The translations under genes and the position numbers were made by a program. The notes below the pieces were generated by a model, which worked only from the letters and a program-made list of their open reading frames with translations, had not been told where the DNA came from and did not search any database. From positions 19,187,278 to 19,251,277 of the forward strand of contig NC_080689.1 in NCBI RefSeq assembly GCF_030445035.2: a stretch of 64,000 bases of DNA, in the 5' to 3' direction. The first letter of the stretch is position 1; every line of letters begins with the position of its first letter. This DNA is from Dasypus novemcinctus (taxonomy: Eukaryota; Chordata; Mammalia; Cingulata; Dasypodidae). This document shows, in pieces, positions 21,349 to 64,000 of the stretch.

Positions 21349-21446
21349 TATCTGTGAGCTCCTACTCCAAATAAAAACCCTTTATAAAAACCAACCAATT
21401 TCTGGTATTTTACATCAGCACCCCTTTGGCTGACTAATACAACACA

Positions 21447-21880
21447 GTAATTCCAATTGTAGAGGTTTATCCCATGGAAATACTCAGAAAAATATGCAGA
21501 GATAGATACTTACTGTAAGGTAGTTTATAATATGAAAAAAAAATTGGAATTGGTTAAATCATGGAATATCCATACAGTGTACAATTGGCAGAATGAAAAA
21601 AATGGGATAGATCTATAGGTACTGGCATGAAAAGGTATCGACAACATAATTTTATGTGAAAAATGCACATTGTATTAAAATTTGTGTAGTAAGATTTTTT
21701 TTGCACATATGTATATAGGAGAAAGCTTGGAGAGATATACAACAAACTAATAACAGTGGTTACTGGTAGAGAGGGAAATTAGGGAAATTCTTTGCTTTTT
21801 ATTTATAACTTCCTATATTGTTTGAACTTTTATGAAAAACATGATAAGTTTTAAAATTAAAAAGTTAAAGGGGGTACATG
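21447..21880 (+). repeat. L1 3'-end fragment
   Basis: Degraded L1 3' sequence ('atggaatatccatacagtgta', 'gataagttttaaaattaaaaag') follows the provirus directly, which probably inserted into this LINE. Confidence 0.5.
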
Positions 21881-22779
21881 GGACCTACTTTCTGAATGAT
21901 TATTCTGTAAACCTACAACAGTTCTCATTTTAAAACATTGTGATCAAAGGGTAAAAGTATTTAAATATTTCTTAATTGAAAAACGTGCAGATTATTTTAA
22001 GTAATAATTGTTATAATGGAAAGAATATTTATGTAATGACTTTAATTGATTTCACTTGATGGTATAAAAGAAATACCTTTCTTCCAGTTCAGTCTTTTCC
22101 TCTTCAATCAAGTATTTAGTGATCATTATGTGTTTGGGCCTCTTGCAAAGTTTCCAGGAAAGAGTTAACAAAAATTGGTCAGTGATTGCTATCTTTAGAA
22201 ATGCTTGTTTGCAAGGATAGTGGTGGCTGGCATGGGAAACAGTTCTCTACACTGATATAAAACTTACACTGAATGTTAAAGTAAGTGGTTCTCTGTGTGT
22301 ACACTATTTATGTAAACATTATGGCTTATACTAAGCACCTACTTTCCTTCTGGGAATTGGTAATTTTGGGACATGCTATGACCAGCCCCAATAAAACATT
22401 GGGCATTGAGTCTCTGATGAGCTTCCCTGATAGACACCTTTTCTAGTACATTGTCATAACTTGTTGTGGAAGAATTAAGCATGTCTTTTGTGACTCTACT
22501 GGCAGAGGACTCTTGGGAGCTTGCACCTGGTTTCCTCCAGATTTTGTCTCTTGTACCCTTTTCCCTTGCTCTTTTGCAATTTATTCTTTTCTGATAATAA
22601 ATCATAGCCATGATTATGTCTGTATGTTGAGACTTGAGTGTTGTCCTAATGAATCACCAAACCTAAGTATGGTCTTGGAGTCCCCTGACACAGGGAGTTT
22701 AAGATAAATGTAAATTACAATCCCTGCTCTCATAAATTTTTTAGTTCAGCTAGTTTAGACACATACATGAGATACATTT
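21881..22779. other. Intergenic, nothing firmly recognised
   Basis: AT-rich. 22330-22720 may be part of an old LTR or MER-type repeat ('acttgagtgttgtcctaatg', 'ggagtcccctgacacaggg') but I cannot assign it. Confidence 0.35.
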
Positions 22780-22837
22780 AAATAACAATATAAGCTTGGG
22801 AGAAAATATTTGGAAATCACATGTCAGATAAGGGTTT

Positions 22838-23263
22838 TTTTTGTTTGTTTTTTGAAATTTACTTATTTTATTTATTTTTTCCATTTATTTCTCTCCCCTT
22901 CCCCAGCCCCCCTCCCCCGTTGTCTGCTCTCTGTGTCCATTCGCTGTGTGTTCTTCTGTGACCGCTTCTATCCTTATCAGCAGCACCGGGAATCTGTGTT
23001 TCTGTTCCGTCATCCTGTTCTGTCAGCTCTCCGTGTGTGTGGCACCATTCTTGGGCAGGCTGTACTTTCTTTTGTGCTGGGTGGCTCTCTTTTCGGGTCG
23101 CACTCCTTGCGTGGGGGACACCCCTGTGGGGCAGGGCACTCCTTGCAGGCATCAGCACTGCGCATGGGCCAGCTCCACACGGGTCAAGGAGGCCCGGGGT
23201 TTGAACCGCAGACCTCCCATGTGGTAGGCGGATACCCTATCCATTGGGCCAAGTCTGCTTCCC
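22838..23263 (-). repeat. DAS SINE in L1
   Basis: Full-length minus-strand copy ending in the head complement 'gggccaagtctgcttccc'. It is flanked by the target duplication AGATAAGGGTTT. Confidence 0.9.
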
Positions 23264-23966
23264 AGATAAGGGTTTAATATCCAGGATATATAGAGATGTT
23301 ACAACTCAACAATAAAAAGACAAGAAACACAATTAAAATATGGGCAAAAGACTTGAATAGACATTTGTCCAAAGAAGAAATACAAATGGCAAAAAAACAC
23401 ATGAAGAAATGCTCAACATCACTAATGATTAGGAAAATGCAAATCAAAACTACAATAAGATATCATTTCACAACTATCAGAATGGCCACTATTAAAAAGA
23501 CAGAGAACTGCAAGTGTTGGAGAGGATGTGGACAGATAGGAACTTTAATCACTGTCGGTGGGAATGAATGTAGAATGGTATAGCCACAGTGGAGGATTGT
23601 TTGGCAGCTCCTAAAGAAGTTGAATATAGACTTGCCACATGACCCTGCAATACCACTAGTGGGTATACACCCAGAAGAACTGAGAGCAGTGACACGAACA
23701 GACATCTGTACACAAATGTTCATAGCAACATTATTCACGATTGCCAAAAGTTGGAAACAACCCAGGTGTCCATCAACAGATGAATGGATAAACAAGCTGT
23801 GGTGTATTCACATGATGGAATATTATGCAGTGGTAAGAAGAAATGAAAGCATGTGACAACATGGATGAACCTGGAGGACATTATGTTGAGCAAAGTAAGC
23901 CAGACACAAAAGGACAAATACTGGGGGGTGGAGGGTGGGGTATGCGGGAACTTCTTATATTTTTTA

Positions 23967-24066
23967 TTTTTTATTTTTATCTTATTTTTTTTTATTGACT
24001 TTGTAATAATATTACATTAAAAAAATATATATATATATGAGGTCCCATTCAACCCCACCACCCCCA
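23967..24066 (-). repeat. 5'-truncated retroposed LINE end with 14-bp TSD
   Basis: A roughly 100-bp insert starts with T-rich sequence (the A tail on the minus strand). Both sides carry TCTTATATTTTTTA (23953-23966 and 24067-24080). The body matches no SINE here; it resembles a LINE 3' end. Confidence 0.65.
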
Positions 24067-24120
24067 TCTTATATTTTTTAATGTAACATTTTTTTGTGAT
24101 CTATGTATCTTTTAAAAAAT

Positions 24121-24546
24121 GGGGGAAGTGGATGTGGCTCAACTGACAGAGCGTCTGCCTACCCTATGGAGGGTCCAGGATTCGATACCCAGGGCCTCCC
24201 GACCTGTGTGGTAGACTGGCCTACACGCAGTGCTGCTGCACACAAGGAGTGCCGTGACACGCAGGGGCGCCCCTGTGTAGGGGTGCCCCACGCGCAAGGA
24301 GTGCGTCCCACAAGGAGAGCAGCCCTATGTGAAAAAAGCACAGCCCACCCAGTAGTGGTGCCACATACACAGAGAAGCTGACGCAGCAAGATGATGCAAC
24401 AAAAAAGAAACACAGTTTCCCAGTGCGGCCTGAGAATGCAAGTGGACGCAGAAGAACACACAGAGAATGGACACGAGAACAGACAACAGCAGGGAAAGGA
24501 AGGGGAGAGAAATAAATAAAAAAATTAAAAATCTTAAAAAAAAAAA
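24121..24546 (+). repeat. DAS SINE
   Basis: Full-length copy, 'gggggaagtggatgtggctcaac' to an A-rich tail, inserted directly at the 3' end of the L1. Confidence 0.88.
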
Positions 24547-25040
24547 GACAATTCAATTTAAAAAATGAAAAAAAAATTACCCATTTAAAAAAAAGTACAA
24601 ATACTGTATGATTGCGTTACTATGAACCAAATATATTGTGTAACATGTTGTATGATTTAAAAAAATTTTATGTGTATCAGTACGTTTAATTGAATGATAT
24701 TTTTATTCAACTGTTTTCCTTTTAGTTTTTAATTGTTTATATTTTTTATTATTAAATGTACAAAATAAAGTTAATAAATGTTGAATGACTGGATTGCAAA
24801 AAATATAAGCTAATAAGAACTGATTAGGATAAAGGAGTTTCTGAAACCACTGCAGCTACAATGTGGCCCCAATTCAGCAAAATTATTAGTTGTTCACAAT
24901 TGTTTCTGTTTGTTAATAGAATATAATCATCTCCTAATTATTATTCTACTCCTCCCATCATTCACACCCTCTAAGGGTGCCATTTTACTTTTTTTTTTTT
25001 TAATTGAAAAGAGGTCCTTAATATCTGTCATTTGTTCTGT
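24547..25040. other. Intergenic, nothing recognised
   Basis: AT-rich. The part before 24790 may be LINE-derived. A run of 13 T lies near 24990. No genes or RNA elements were seen. Confidence 0.4.
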
Positions 25041-25405
25041 TATGGTTAGCCCTATGTGGCAACTTGGCTAGGCTATAGTATGGTTATTTAATCAAACACT
25101 AAACTAGGTGTAGCTTTGAAGGTATATTGTAAATGTGGTTAACATCTAGGGTCAGGTGACTTTTAGATTACCCAGGGTAATGTGGGTGGGCTCATTCAGT
25201 TCGTTGAAGGCCTTTAAAGTAAAAACAGATTTCCTGGGGAATACATTTGCAGCATCAACTCCTGCCTGAGTTTCCAGCCTGCCTGACTGCCTGCCTGCCT
25301 GACAAATTTCAAATTTGTCAGTCCCCATAATTGTGTGAGACAATTGTATAAATTCCTTCCTACCCTCTATATTATATGTTTTTCTGAGAACTCTGACTAA
25401 AATAG
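25041..25405 (+). repeat. Old mammalian interspersed repeat (LTR or MER type)
   Basis: The pattern 'ggcaacttggctaggctatag...ggtgggctcattcagttcgttgaaggcc...cataattgtgtgagacaattg...tttttctgagaactctgactaa' is a familiar mammalian repeat. I cannot name it with certainty. It includes the palindrome GACAAATTTCAAATTTGTC (25301-25319) and a (CTGC)n-like run at 25275-25300. Confidence 0.5.
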
Positions 25406-25494
25406 GTTCCTACCTCAAATAATCAAGCACCTTGCAAGATGGTTTGACAAATTCCTTAGATGGCAAGTAGAAGACATAAGACATTCTACTTGCC

Positions 25495-25562
25495 ATCTAT
25501 ATATGTACATATATACACACATATATATACACATGCACACACACACACACACACATATATTT
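25495..25562. repeat. TA/CA dinucleotide microsatellite
   Basis: Alternating (TA)n, (CA)n and (TA)n units, including about 12 uninterrupted CA repeats. Confidence 0.85.
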
Positions 25563-25959
25563 GGTGGTAGGCATTTTGGTAAATAGTGGGTTGAAGTGAT
25601 AAAATGACTGAACGTCCTGGATTACTTAGCACAGTACTCAGTTCCTTTTTATTCTTGTGAAACTGGCCCAGATTCTACTCAAGATTAAGTGTTTTGGAAG
25701 TCTTACCATCTGAAAATGAGGAGGTTGTCACCCCGGAGGGCAAATGGCTGAAAATGTTAGATTCATCAATCAGAGAGATTATTAAGCCAGTGTGATTTCA
25801 AGGCACTATTTTTCTTGATACACATTTAGGAAATTCATTCAGAAAATTGTTCTGAAACTGGGATATATTCCAAGAAGCAGATGAGTATTCAAAATTGAGA
25901 TCCCAGGAGATTATGAAATCTGGGATGGCAGTACAAGTATAAAGAAAGAATGAGAAATA

Positions 25960-26130
25960 ATATTTATAGAGACCTGTTATTTGCAGGTACTATGCTAGAG
26001 GTTTAAGGTACATTATTTCATTTTGTAATTTAGTTCTTATTCCACCTATTTTACAGAGGGGCTGACAAACAAAGGAACTTGCTCCATATCACACAACCAA
26101 TACGTGGTGGAATCAGGATACAAACCTGTC
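25960..26130 (+). repeat. MIR SINE
   Basis: 'tactatgctagaggtttaaggtacattatttca...ttttacagaggggctgac...tcacacaacca.tacgtggtggaatcagga' follows the MIR core and 3' end. Confidence 0.75.
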
Positions 26131-26763
26131 TTTACCATAACACCCCTCTCCCCCAAGACAAATGTATAAAAACAGACAGTATCAAGCAAAACTGGATAGC
26201 AGAGACTCAGCAACTAGGGGGGCCAGAGGCCAGAAACCCAATACCTGGATGCCCAGAAATGAAAAACCACTCCTGATTCAGAGGCTGATATATTAATTTA
26301 ATAAATAAAATATAAACAGACCATGTAAAATTTCTTTGCTTGGAAGCGTAGATTTAAAGCAACAGCCTCCTAGAACCCCAGATTCCTTATTTTTTTAAAA
26401 AATGGACATAATGTTGAACTCAAACAGTAAGGACTATTTGACAGTGACAGTTAATCTGCTTAGCCCAAAATATGGGTCCGGTTGGCCTAGCGTTTCCACC
26501 TCTGTAATTCTGGAGGCGGGGTCCTGTGCTTGCCGCTTAGAACCCAGGGAGCAGAAGCGAGTAGGTAACTCCCCAAAGGAAAGGATGCGGAGAATGACGG
26601 AAAATTTTAAAAAACAAAACAACAAAAAATGCCATTGTGAGACAAGAGTTCGGCGAAAAAGCCGAGCGACCCAGACTAGCCGTCGCCCTCCGCCGACAGG
26701 ATCCCAGAAGCAGGGTAGCCAACACAGTGCCTCCGCGCAGAGAACTACGTGCCGAACTGCACA

Positions 26764-26779
26764 CTGGGAACTGCAGTTC
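26764..26779 (-). promoter_or_regulatory. ZNF143-like element
   Basis: The complement of CTGGGAACTGCAGTTC reads 'ACTGCAGTTCCCAG' over its core, two changes from the ACTACAATTCCCAG core bound by ZNF143. It lies about 390 bp before the first ATG in the CpG island. Function is inferred. Confidence 0.4.
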
Positions 26780-27179
26780 CGAGGCGTAGATGCCCGCGGG
26801 CGGGCATCGCACACGCGCACTGGAATAGTCCAAGTTCAACAAAGAGCGGCGTGCGCGTGCTCGCCGGAGAAAGACCTGGGGGCGGGACGTACGCGCGCAC
26901 GGCCGCCGTACTGGGCTACCGAGCCGCTGAGAGGACGGAGAGGGAGGGGCTGAAGCCAGGACTCGTCTAGGACAGACCAGCGGAAAAGGGGTTGTGCTCC
27001 CCGCCTAGGAAAGAGAAGGGGGCGGGGCCGGCGGGCCGCGCGAGGTGGTGCAAAGCCCCTGGGGCCCGCGGGCGCGCGAGGGTCTGTGGTCTTTGCTGTC
27101 GCAGTAGCCGCTGCCGTCGCTTGGTCGCCGTCGGTCTGCGGGTGGCGGGTTATGGCGACGGCGGCAGTGGGAGCTGTGA

Positions 27180-59998
<32,819 letters not shown>

Positions 59999-61189
59999 GT
60001 ATAAGTATTTTATGTTATCATTTTCCTATAATGTCATCCATTACTGAAGCCAATGTAGTAGAAAGGAAATGTTTGGACTATGCTAGAATGCTTACTTTTG
60101 ATAAGATAACAGTAGATTTAATTATTAAAAACAAAACAAAATATTAGCAATTTATTGGAAAGGAGAATGAATATGAGCTCTGAATTATTAATCTGTTTTT
60201 AATGTTTATGGATAAAGTGGATAACAAGAAATTTTATTTAAATATGAGGGATTTAAAATTGAGAACAAGTCTTATTTGAGAAAAGGGAAATTAAGATAAA
60301 ATAATTCTTTAAATTCGAGGAACAGTTTTTTAAAAAAAATATTTTAAGTCATCAAAGTAGGTAAAGAGAGAACCACTGAATGATGGTAGGGACCTAACAT
60401 TCCATCTCATATTTCTAGAGTCACTAAAATGTTTAAGTAATCTCAAAATTGATCATCTATATTTGGTTTTCCATACTTAGCACCATTTTGTATTTTCACA
60501 GTTCACAGATTGCATAGTTGGTGCTGTTCAAATAAAGTTGCAAAAACTAAACATGTGGACCCTTTGCCGGTCAGTTATTTCTCCTTAAGCATTCAAATCT
60601 ATGGACTCAATTGCAACACCTAGTAGATCGCAGTTTTGCAATGGGTATGCTTTTAAATGAATGTGCAAAGGTTTCAGTCATTCACATACTATATTCAGTT
60701 TGTGCCATTGAGTATCAACTATACTATAGCTTACTGAATACTTTTCAAGTCTGCTTTCTTTATTTTACTTCTTATTGTAAGCAGTAATATACATGAAATC
60801 ACTGGTTTGATATGCTAGTTAGATTTTTTGCTAATAAACATACACCTAGACAATTATTAAAATAGAAAACATTTATCCCTATATCAAATAAATTTATATC
60901 ATGTACCACCTCAGGCCACACTTTGGGAAGCATTTTGTAACTTATATATTGAACTGACTTATTGCTGCAGTTATTTAGTAGTAGTTAATGCAGTAGACTG
61001 GATATTGATAAAAACTGCTTATTGAAAGAGGATTCACTAACTTAAAGATAATGATGGATAATGCCCATCCCAAAAACCCAAGTATCTACAACTACAGGCA
61101 AGACAGTTCCATTCATCAGCCCCACGGGGTCTAAGCCCCCTCTCAACTGGAAGCAGAGAAGGCATCATTGTCCTAAAATCCTCAAGATT
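59999..61189. other. SPAST intron 7, first part
   Basis: AT-rich, no element firmly recognised. Confidence 0.5.
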
Positions 61190-61720
61190 GAAGAATGAAC
61201 ATTCATAAGGGTGGAATGCAATTATGAACTAAAGTAGACTTATTATTATTCTACTAATGGAAGAACTTGTAACATTGATCTCAAGTCAAGGGTCAAACAA
61301 ACAAAGACAGTGGTCACCAGAGGTTTTGAGGGGGAGGAAGAGGGAAGAATAGATGTAAAGGGGGCACTTTGGGGACACTGGAGATGTTCTGCATGACACT
61401 GCAATGATCGATGTAGGCCATTAAACATTTTGTCAAAACCTTTAAAATTGTATAGTGCAAAATGTAAACCATACTGTAAACTATAGCCCATGGTTAGTAA
61501 CAGTGCTTTAATATGTGTTTATCAATTGTAAGAAATGTACTACACAAATGAAAAATGGTAATGAGAGAAAGTGGGAGAGGGGGAGGAGTGGGTTATATGG
61601 GGCTCCCCTATTTTTTTTTTTTCATTTTTAAAACCTCATACATAAACAATAAGTGAACCTCTTATATTTTTTAATTTAACATTTTGTGTGATCTGTTTCT
61701 TTATAAAAAAAGATAATAAA
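61190..61720 (+). repeat. L1 3'UTR fragment
   Basis: 'gtataatgcaaaatgtaaacc'-type L1 3' sequence ends with 'cctcttatattttttaatttaacattttgtgtgatctg', the same 3' end as at 24075-24120 and 40505-40560. A short T-rich piece (about 61604-61660) interrupts it. Confidence 0.65.
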
Positions 61721-61724
61721 AGAT

Positions 61725-63680
61725 TAAAAAACCAACAAGTGTATAGTAATAGAAAACAAACATTTATAACACCATACAGGACTCTCATACCTTACCCTAC
61801 GACCAATACCTTGCATTGTTGCTAAAAGTTTTTAACTACTGATTAAAGAGCATTGTCAAAATATTACTACTAACCAAAGTATTTTTCCCCCGACCCACCC
61901 TATTATTATTATTATCTTTATATCATTTATATATGAACATACATAAACAATAAGTGTATAGTAAATGTTGTGAACCTACAAAACAAACTTACACAACATC
62001 ATACATGGGTCCCATACATACACCTTCCACCAACACCTTGCATTCTCATGAGACATTCGTTACAAATTATGAAAGAATATTGTCAAAATCTTACTACTAA
62101 TTATAGTCCTTATCTTACATTTGGTGTATTTTTCCTCCAACCTACCCTATTATTATTTTTTAAATATATTTTTATGACAGAATTTGTAACCTTACAAAAC
62201 AGTCATGCACATGTGCAGAATTCCCAAACAATACTCCTCTATCAACACACCACACTGTGGTGGAACATTGGTTACAGACAAGATAATATCATCTGATTGT
62301 TATCACATCCATATTGTCCATTTGGCACATATTTTCCATACTGTCCCATTATCAACACAGTACATCTTTGGCTTAGATACAAGAATATATTATTACTGCT
62401 AACCACAGTCCATATGTCACTCCAGTTGTATTTTTCCCATGCTTCTCCACATTCCCACCCCCCTGCAACAGTGATGCACATTTACTCTAGCTAACAAAGG
62501 ACACTCTTGTATCTGTACCATCAATCACAACTCTCATCCACCTCCTGGCCCACCGTGCTATTCAGTTCCTAAATTATTCTCTAGCATTGTCAGTTGGCAT
62601 CTGCATAACTAAACTACCATTTTCAGCCACAGCCCCATTCATAAACCAGCTGCCACTCATTATGTGTTACCATCCACTCTATACATTTTCACACTTTTAC
62701 AGTAAAGCAATTAAAACTTGTACTGGTTAAACATCAGTAGTCCATCTCAGCCCTCCTCTTATCTCCTTTAAGAATCCACAACCTACCACTAGGTCATGAA
62801 GATATTTTCCTACAATTTCTTCTAGAAGCTTTATAGTTCTTGTTTTTTATTTTTAGGTTATTGACTCATTTTTAGTTAATTTTTGGATAAGGTGTGAGAT
62901 AGGGGTCCTTTTTCCTTCTTTCGGCTATGGATATCCAGTTCTTTCAGCACCATTTATTGAATGGACTGTTCTGCCCGAGCTATGTGGGTTGACAGGCTAG
63001 TCAAAAATCACTTGACCATACATGTGAGGGTCTGTTTCTGAACCATCAGTTTGGTTCCATCGGTCTATGTGTCTGTCTTTATGCCAGTACCGTGCTGTTT
63101 TTACCACTCTAGCTAGATAATATGATTTAAAGTCTGGAGATGGGAACTCACTTTTCCTTTTTTACGATGTTTCTGGCTGTTCAAGACCCTTCACTTTTCC
63201 AATTTGATAATTGTGTTTTCAATTCTTAAAAATGCTGGTGGAATTTTTCTCGGGATTGCATTGAATCTGTTTATCAATTTGAGTAGAATTGACATTTTAA
63301 TGATATTTAGTCTTCCAGTCTGTGAGCATGGAATGTTCTTCCAGTTATTTAGATCTTTTTTGATTTCTTTTAACACTGAGTTGCAGTTTTTTAATACAAG
63401 TGCTTTACATTGTTGCATTAGTTTATTTCTGACTTTTAAGTGTTATCGGTCATATTTTATTTTCACCACTCTTTTGATACTTTTAATTACTTTTATTGAT
63501 TCATTTCTAGACTCTCTTCCAGGCCTCTCTCTCCTGTCTTTTCTTTTCAGGCTCTCGCACATCCTTTAGTATTTCCTGAACATCTGGTCTCTTGGTTAGA
63601 AATTCTCTCAGTTTCTGTTTATCTGTGAATATTCTAAACTACCCTCATTTTTGAAGGACAGTCTTGTCAAATACAAGATT
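61725..63680 (-). repeat. Antisense L1 tract
   Basis: It starts with two tandem copies of the 'aagtgtatagtaa...cattgtcaaaatattactactaa' repeat (61735-61880 and 61940-62110). Antisense ORF2 follows, for example 'tttttggataaggtgtgagataggggtcc', 'ccagttctttcagcaccatttattgaa' and 'gggattgcattgaatctgtttatcaatttg'. Frames are broken. Confidence 0.8.
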
Positions 63681-64000
63681 CTTTTTTTTTTTTTTTTTTT
63701 AAAGATTTATTTATTTATTTAATTCCCGCCCCCCCCCCCTCTGGTTGTCTGTTCTTGGTGTCTATTTGCTGTGTCTTGTTTCTTTGTCCGCTTCTGTTGT
63801 CGTCAGCGGCACGGGAAGTGTGGGCGGTGCCATTCCTGGGCAGGCTGTTCTTTCTTTTCACGCTGGGCGGCTCTCCTCATGGGCGCACTCCTTGCGCGTG
63901 GGGCTCCCCCACGCGGGGGACACCCTTGCGTGGCACGGCACTCCTTGCGCGCATCAGCACTGCGCATGGGCCAGCTCCACATGGGTCAAGGAGGCCCGGG
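63681..64000 (-). repeat. DAS SINE, cut by the window end
   Basis: Minus-strand copy with a T18 start and a GC-rich, little-diverged body. The head lies beyond 64000. Confidence 0.9.

Larger units (their letters stand above)
18034..21441 (+). mobile_element. MaLR/ERVL-like provirus, nearly complete, non-coding
   Basis: Order: 5' LTR (18034-18935), 5-nt spacer, tRNA-Leu primer site (18941-18957), a 1.47-kb internal region, purine tract (20419-20430) and 3' LTR (about 20430-21441). It is flanked by a perfect 5-bp target duplication ACACA (18029-18033 and 21442-21446). No protease, reverse transcriptase or envelope sequence was seen, as in MaLR elements, which lack pol; only a short gag-like frame is left. 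Each LTR carries its own DAS SINE at a different site. The 3' LTR also has a duplicated U5-PBS segment. It is an old, inactive genomic element. Confidence 0.85.
20430..21441 (+). repeat. 3' LTR of the MaLR-like provirus, rearranged
   Basis: It matches the 5' LTR from 'ttattgatgaattcc' onward and is split by a DAS SINE (20863-21274). A first LTR end (CTGACTAATACA, 21326) is followed by the same GAATT spacer and a second primer-site copy (21332-21348). Then a 93-bp repeat of the LTR's last part ends at 21441. Confidence 0.8.
22780..24120 (+). repeat. L1 ORF2 C-terminal/3'UTR fragment, interrupted
   Basis: After a SINE (22838-23263), broken frames read like the L1 ORF2 C-terminus, for example 'aaatatgggcaaaagacttgaatag' and 'tgaatggataaacaagctgtgg'. 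The 3'UTR ends 'aatgtaacatttttttgtgatctatgtatcttttaaaa', seen also at 40510 and 61670. A small second insertion sits at 23967-24066. Confidence 0.75.

Noticed and set aside
23296-23856. Frames as possible host genes
   Set aside because: L1 ORF2 C-terminal debris with stops.
25275-25325. Hairpin GACAAATTTCAAATTTGTC as a microRNA precursor
   Set aside because: The stem is only about 8-9 bp with a loop of one base and lies within an old repeat; it is too short for a precursor.
26402-26970. 183-codon and 73-codon frames upstream of SPAST
   Set aside because: They lie in the CpG-rich promoter, where stops are rare, with no homology or start context. They are chance frames.

Overview
This is nuclear DNA from a placental mammal, and the repeats point to a xenarthran, most likely an armadillo (Dasypus). 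About 35 copies of one tRNA-headed SINE with the head 'ggaagcggatgtggctcaa...' and the tail '(aaataaat)n...ctttaaaaa' match my memory of the armadillo DAS-SINE family. L1 debris, MIRs, MER5-type elements and ERVL/MaLR-type LTRs make up most of the rest. Species and family names rest on pattern recognition, not on a database search.

Two protein genes are present, transcribed away from each other. (1) DPY30 lies complete on the minus strand (about 10.7 kb down to about 0.07 kb). Four coding exons join exactly into 99 codons; the exon with the ATG is separated from the next by an intron of only 95 bp. A CpG-rich promoter with an NRF1-like site lies upstream, and a poly(A) signal lies near the left edge. 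(2) The 5' part of SPAST (spastin) lies on the plus strand. Coding exons 1-7 (27180-59998, 364 codons) cover the membrane hairpin, the MIT domain, the microtubule-binding linker and the start of the AAA ATPase. The window ends in intron 7. A CpG island spans exon 1. The order DPY30(-) then SPAST(+) matches the human 2p22.3 region as I remember it. The genes act independently: DPY30 in H3K4 methyltransferase complexes, spastin in microtubule severing and membrane remodelling.

Layout: 1-10.1 kb, DPY30 body with SINEs, L1/HAL1-like debris and a truncated U4 snRNA pseudogene. 10.1-10.7 kb, DPY30 promoter. 10.7-26.4 kb, repeat-rich intergenic DNA with a candidate ERV1-type LTR, a solo LTR with a perfect 5-bp target duplication inside an L1, and an almost complete MaLR-like provirus (18.03-21.44 kb). 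That provirus has a tRNA-Leu primer site and a duplicated U5-PBS segment. 26.4-27.7 kb, SPAST CpG island, promoter and exon 1. 27.7-64 kb, SPAST introns, with clusters of nested SINEs around exons 2-3 and L1 tracts in introns 1, 4 and 7.

I found no novel multigene system, CRISPR array or unknown gene cluster. The more interesting points are an upstream ORF that overlaps spastin's first start codon and ends before the internal M87 start, a NAGNAG acceptor at SPAST exon 2, the rearranged provirus, and SINE-in-SINE nesting with inverted SINEs around exons 2-3.
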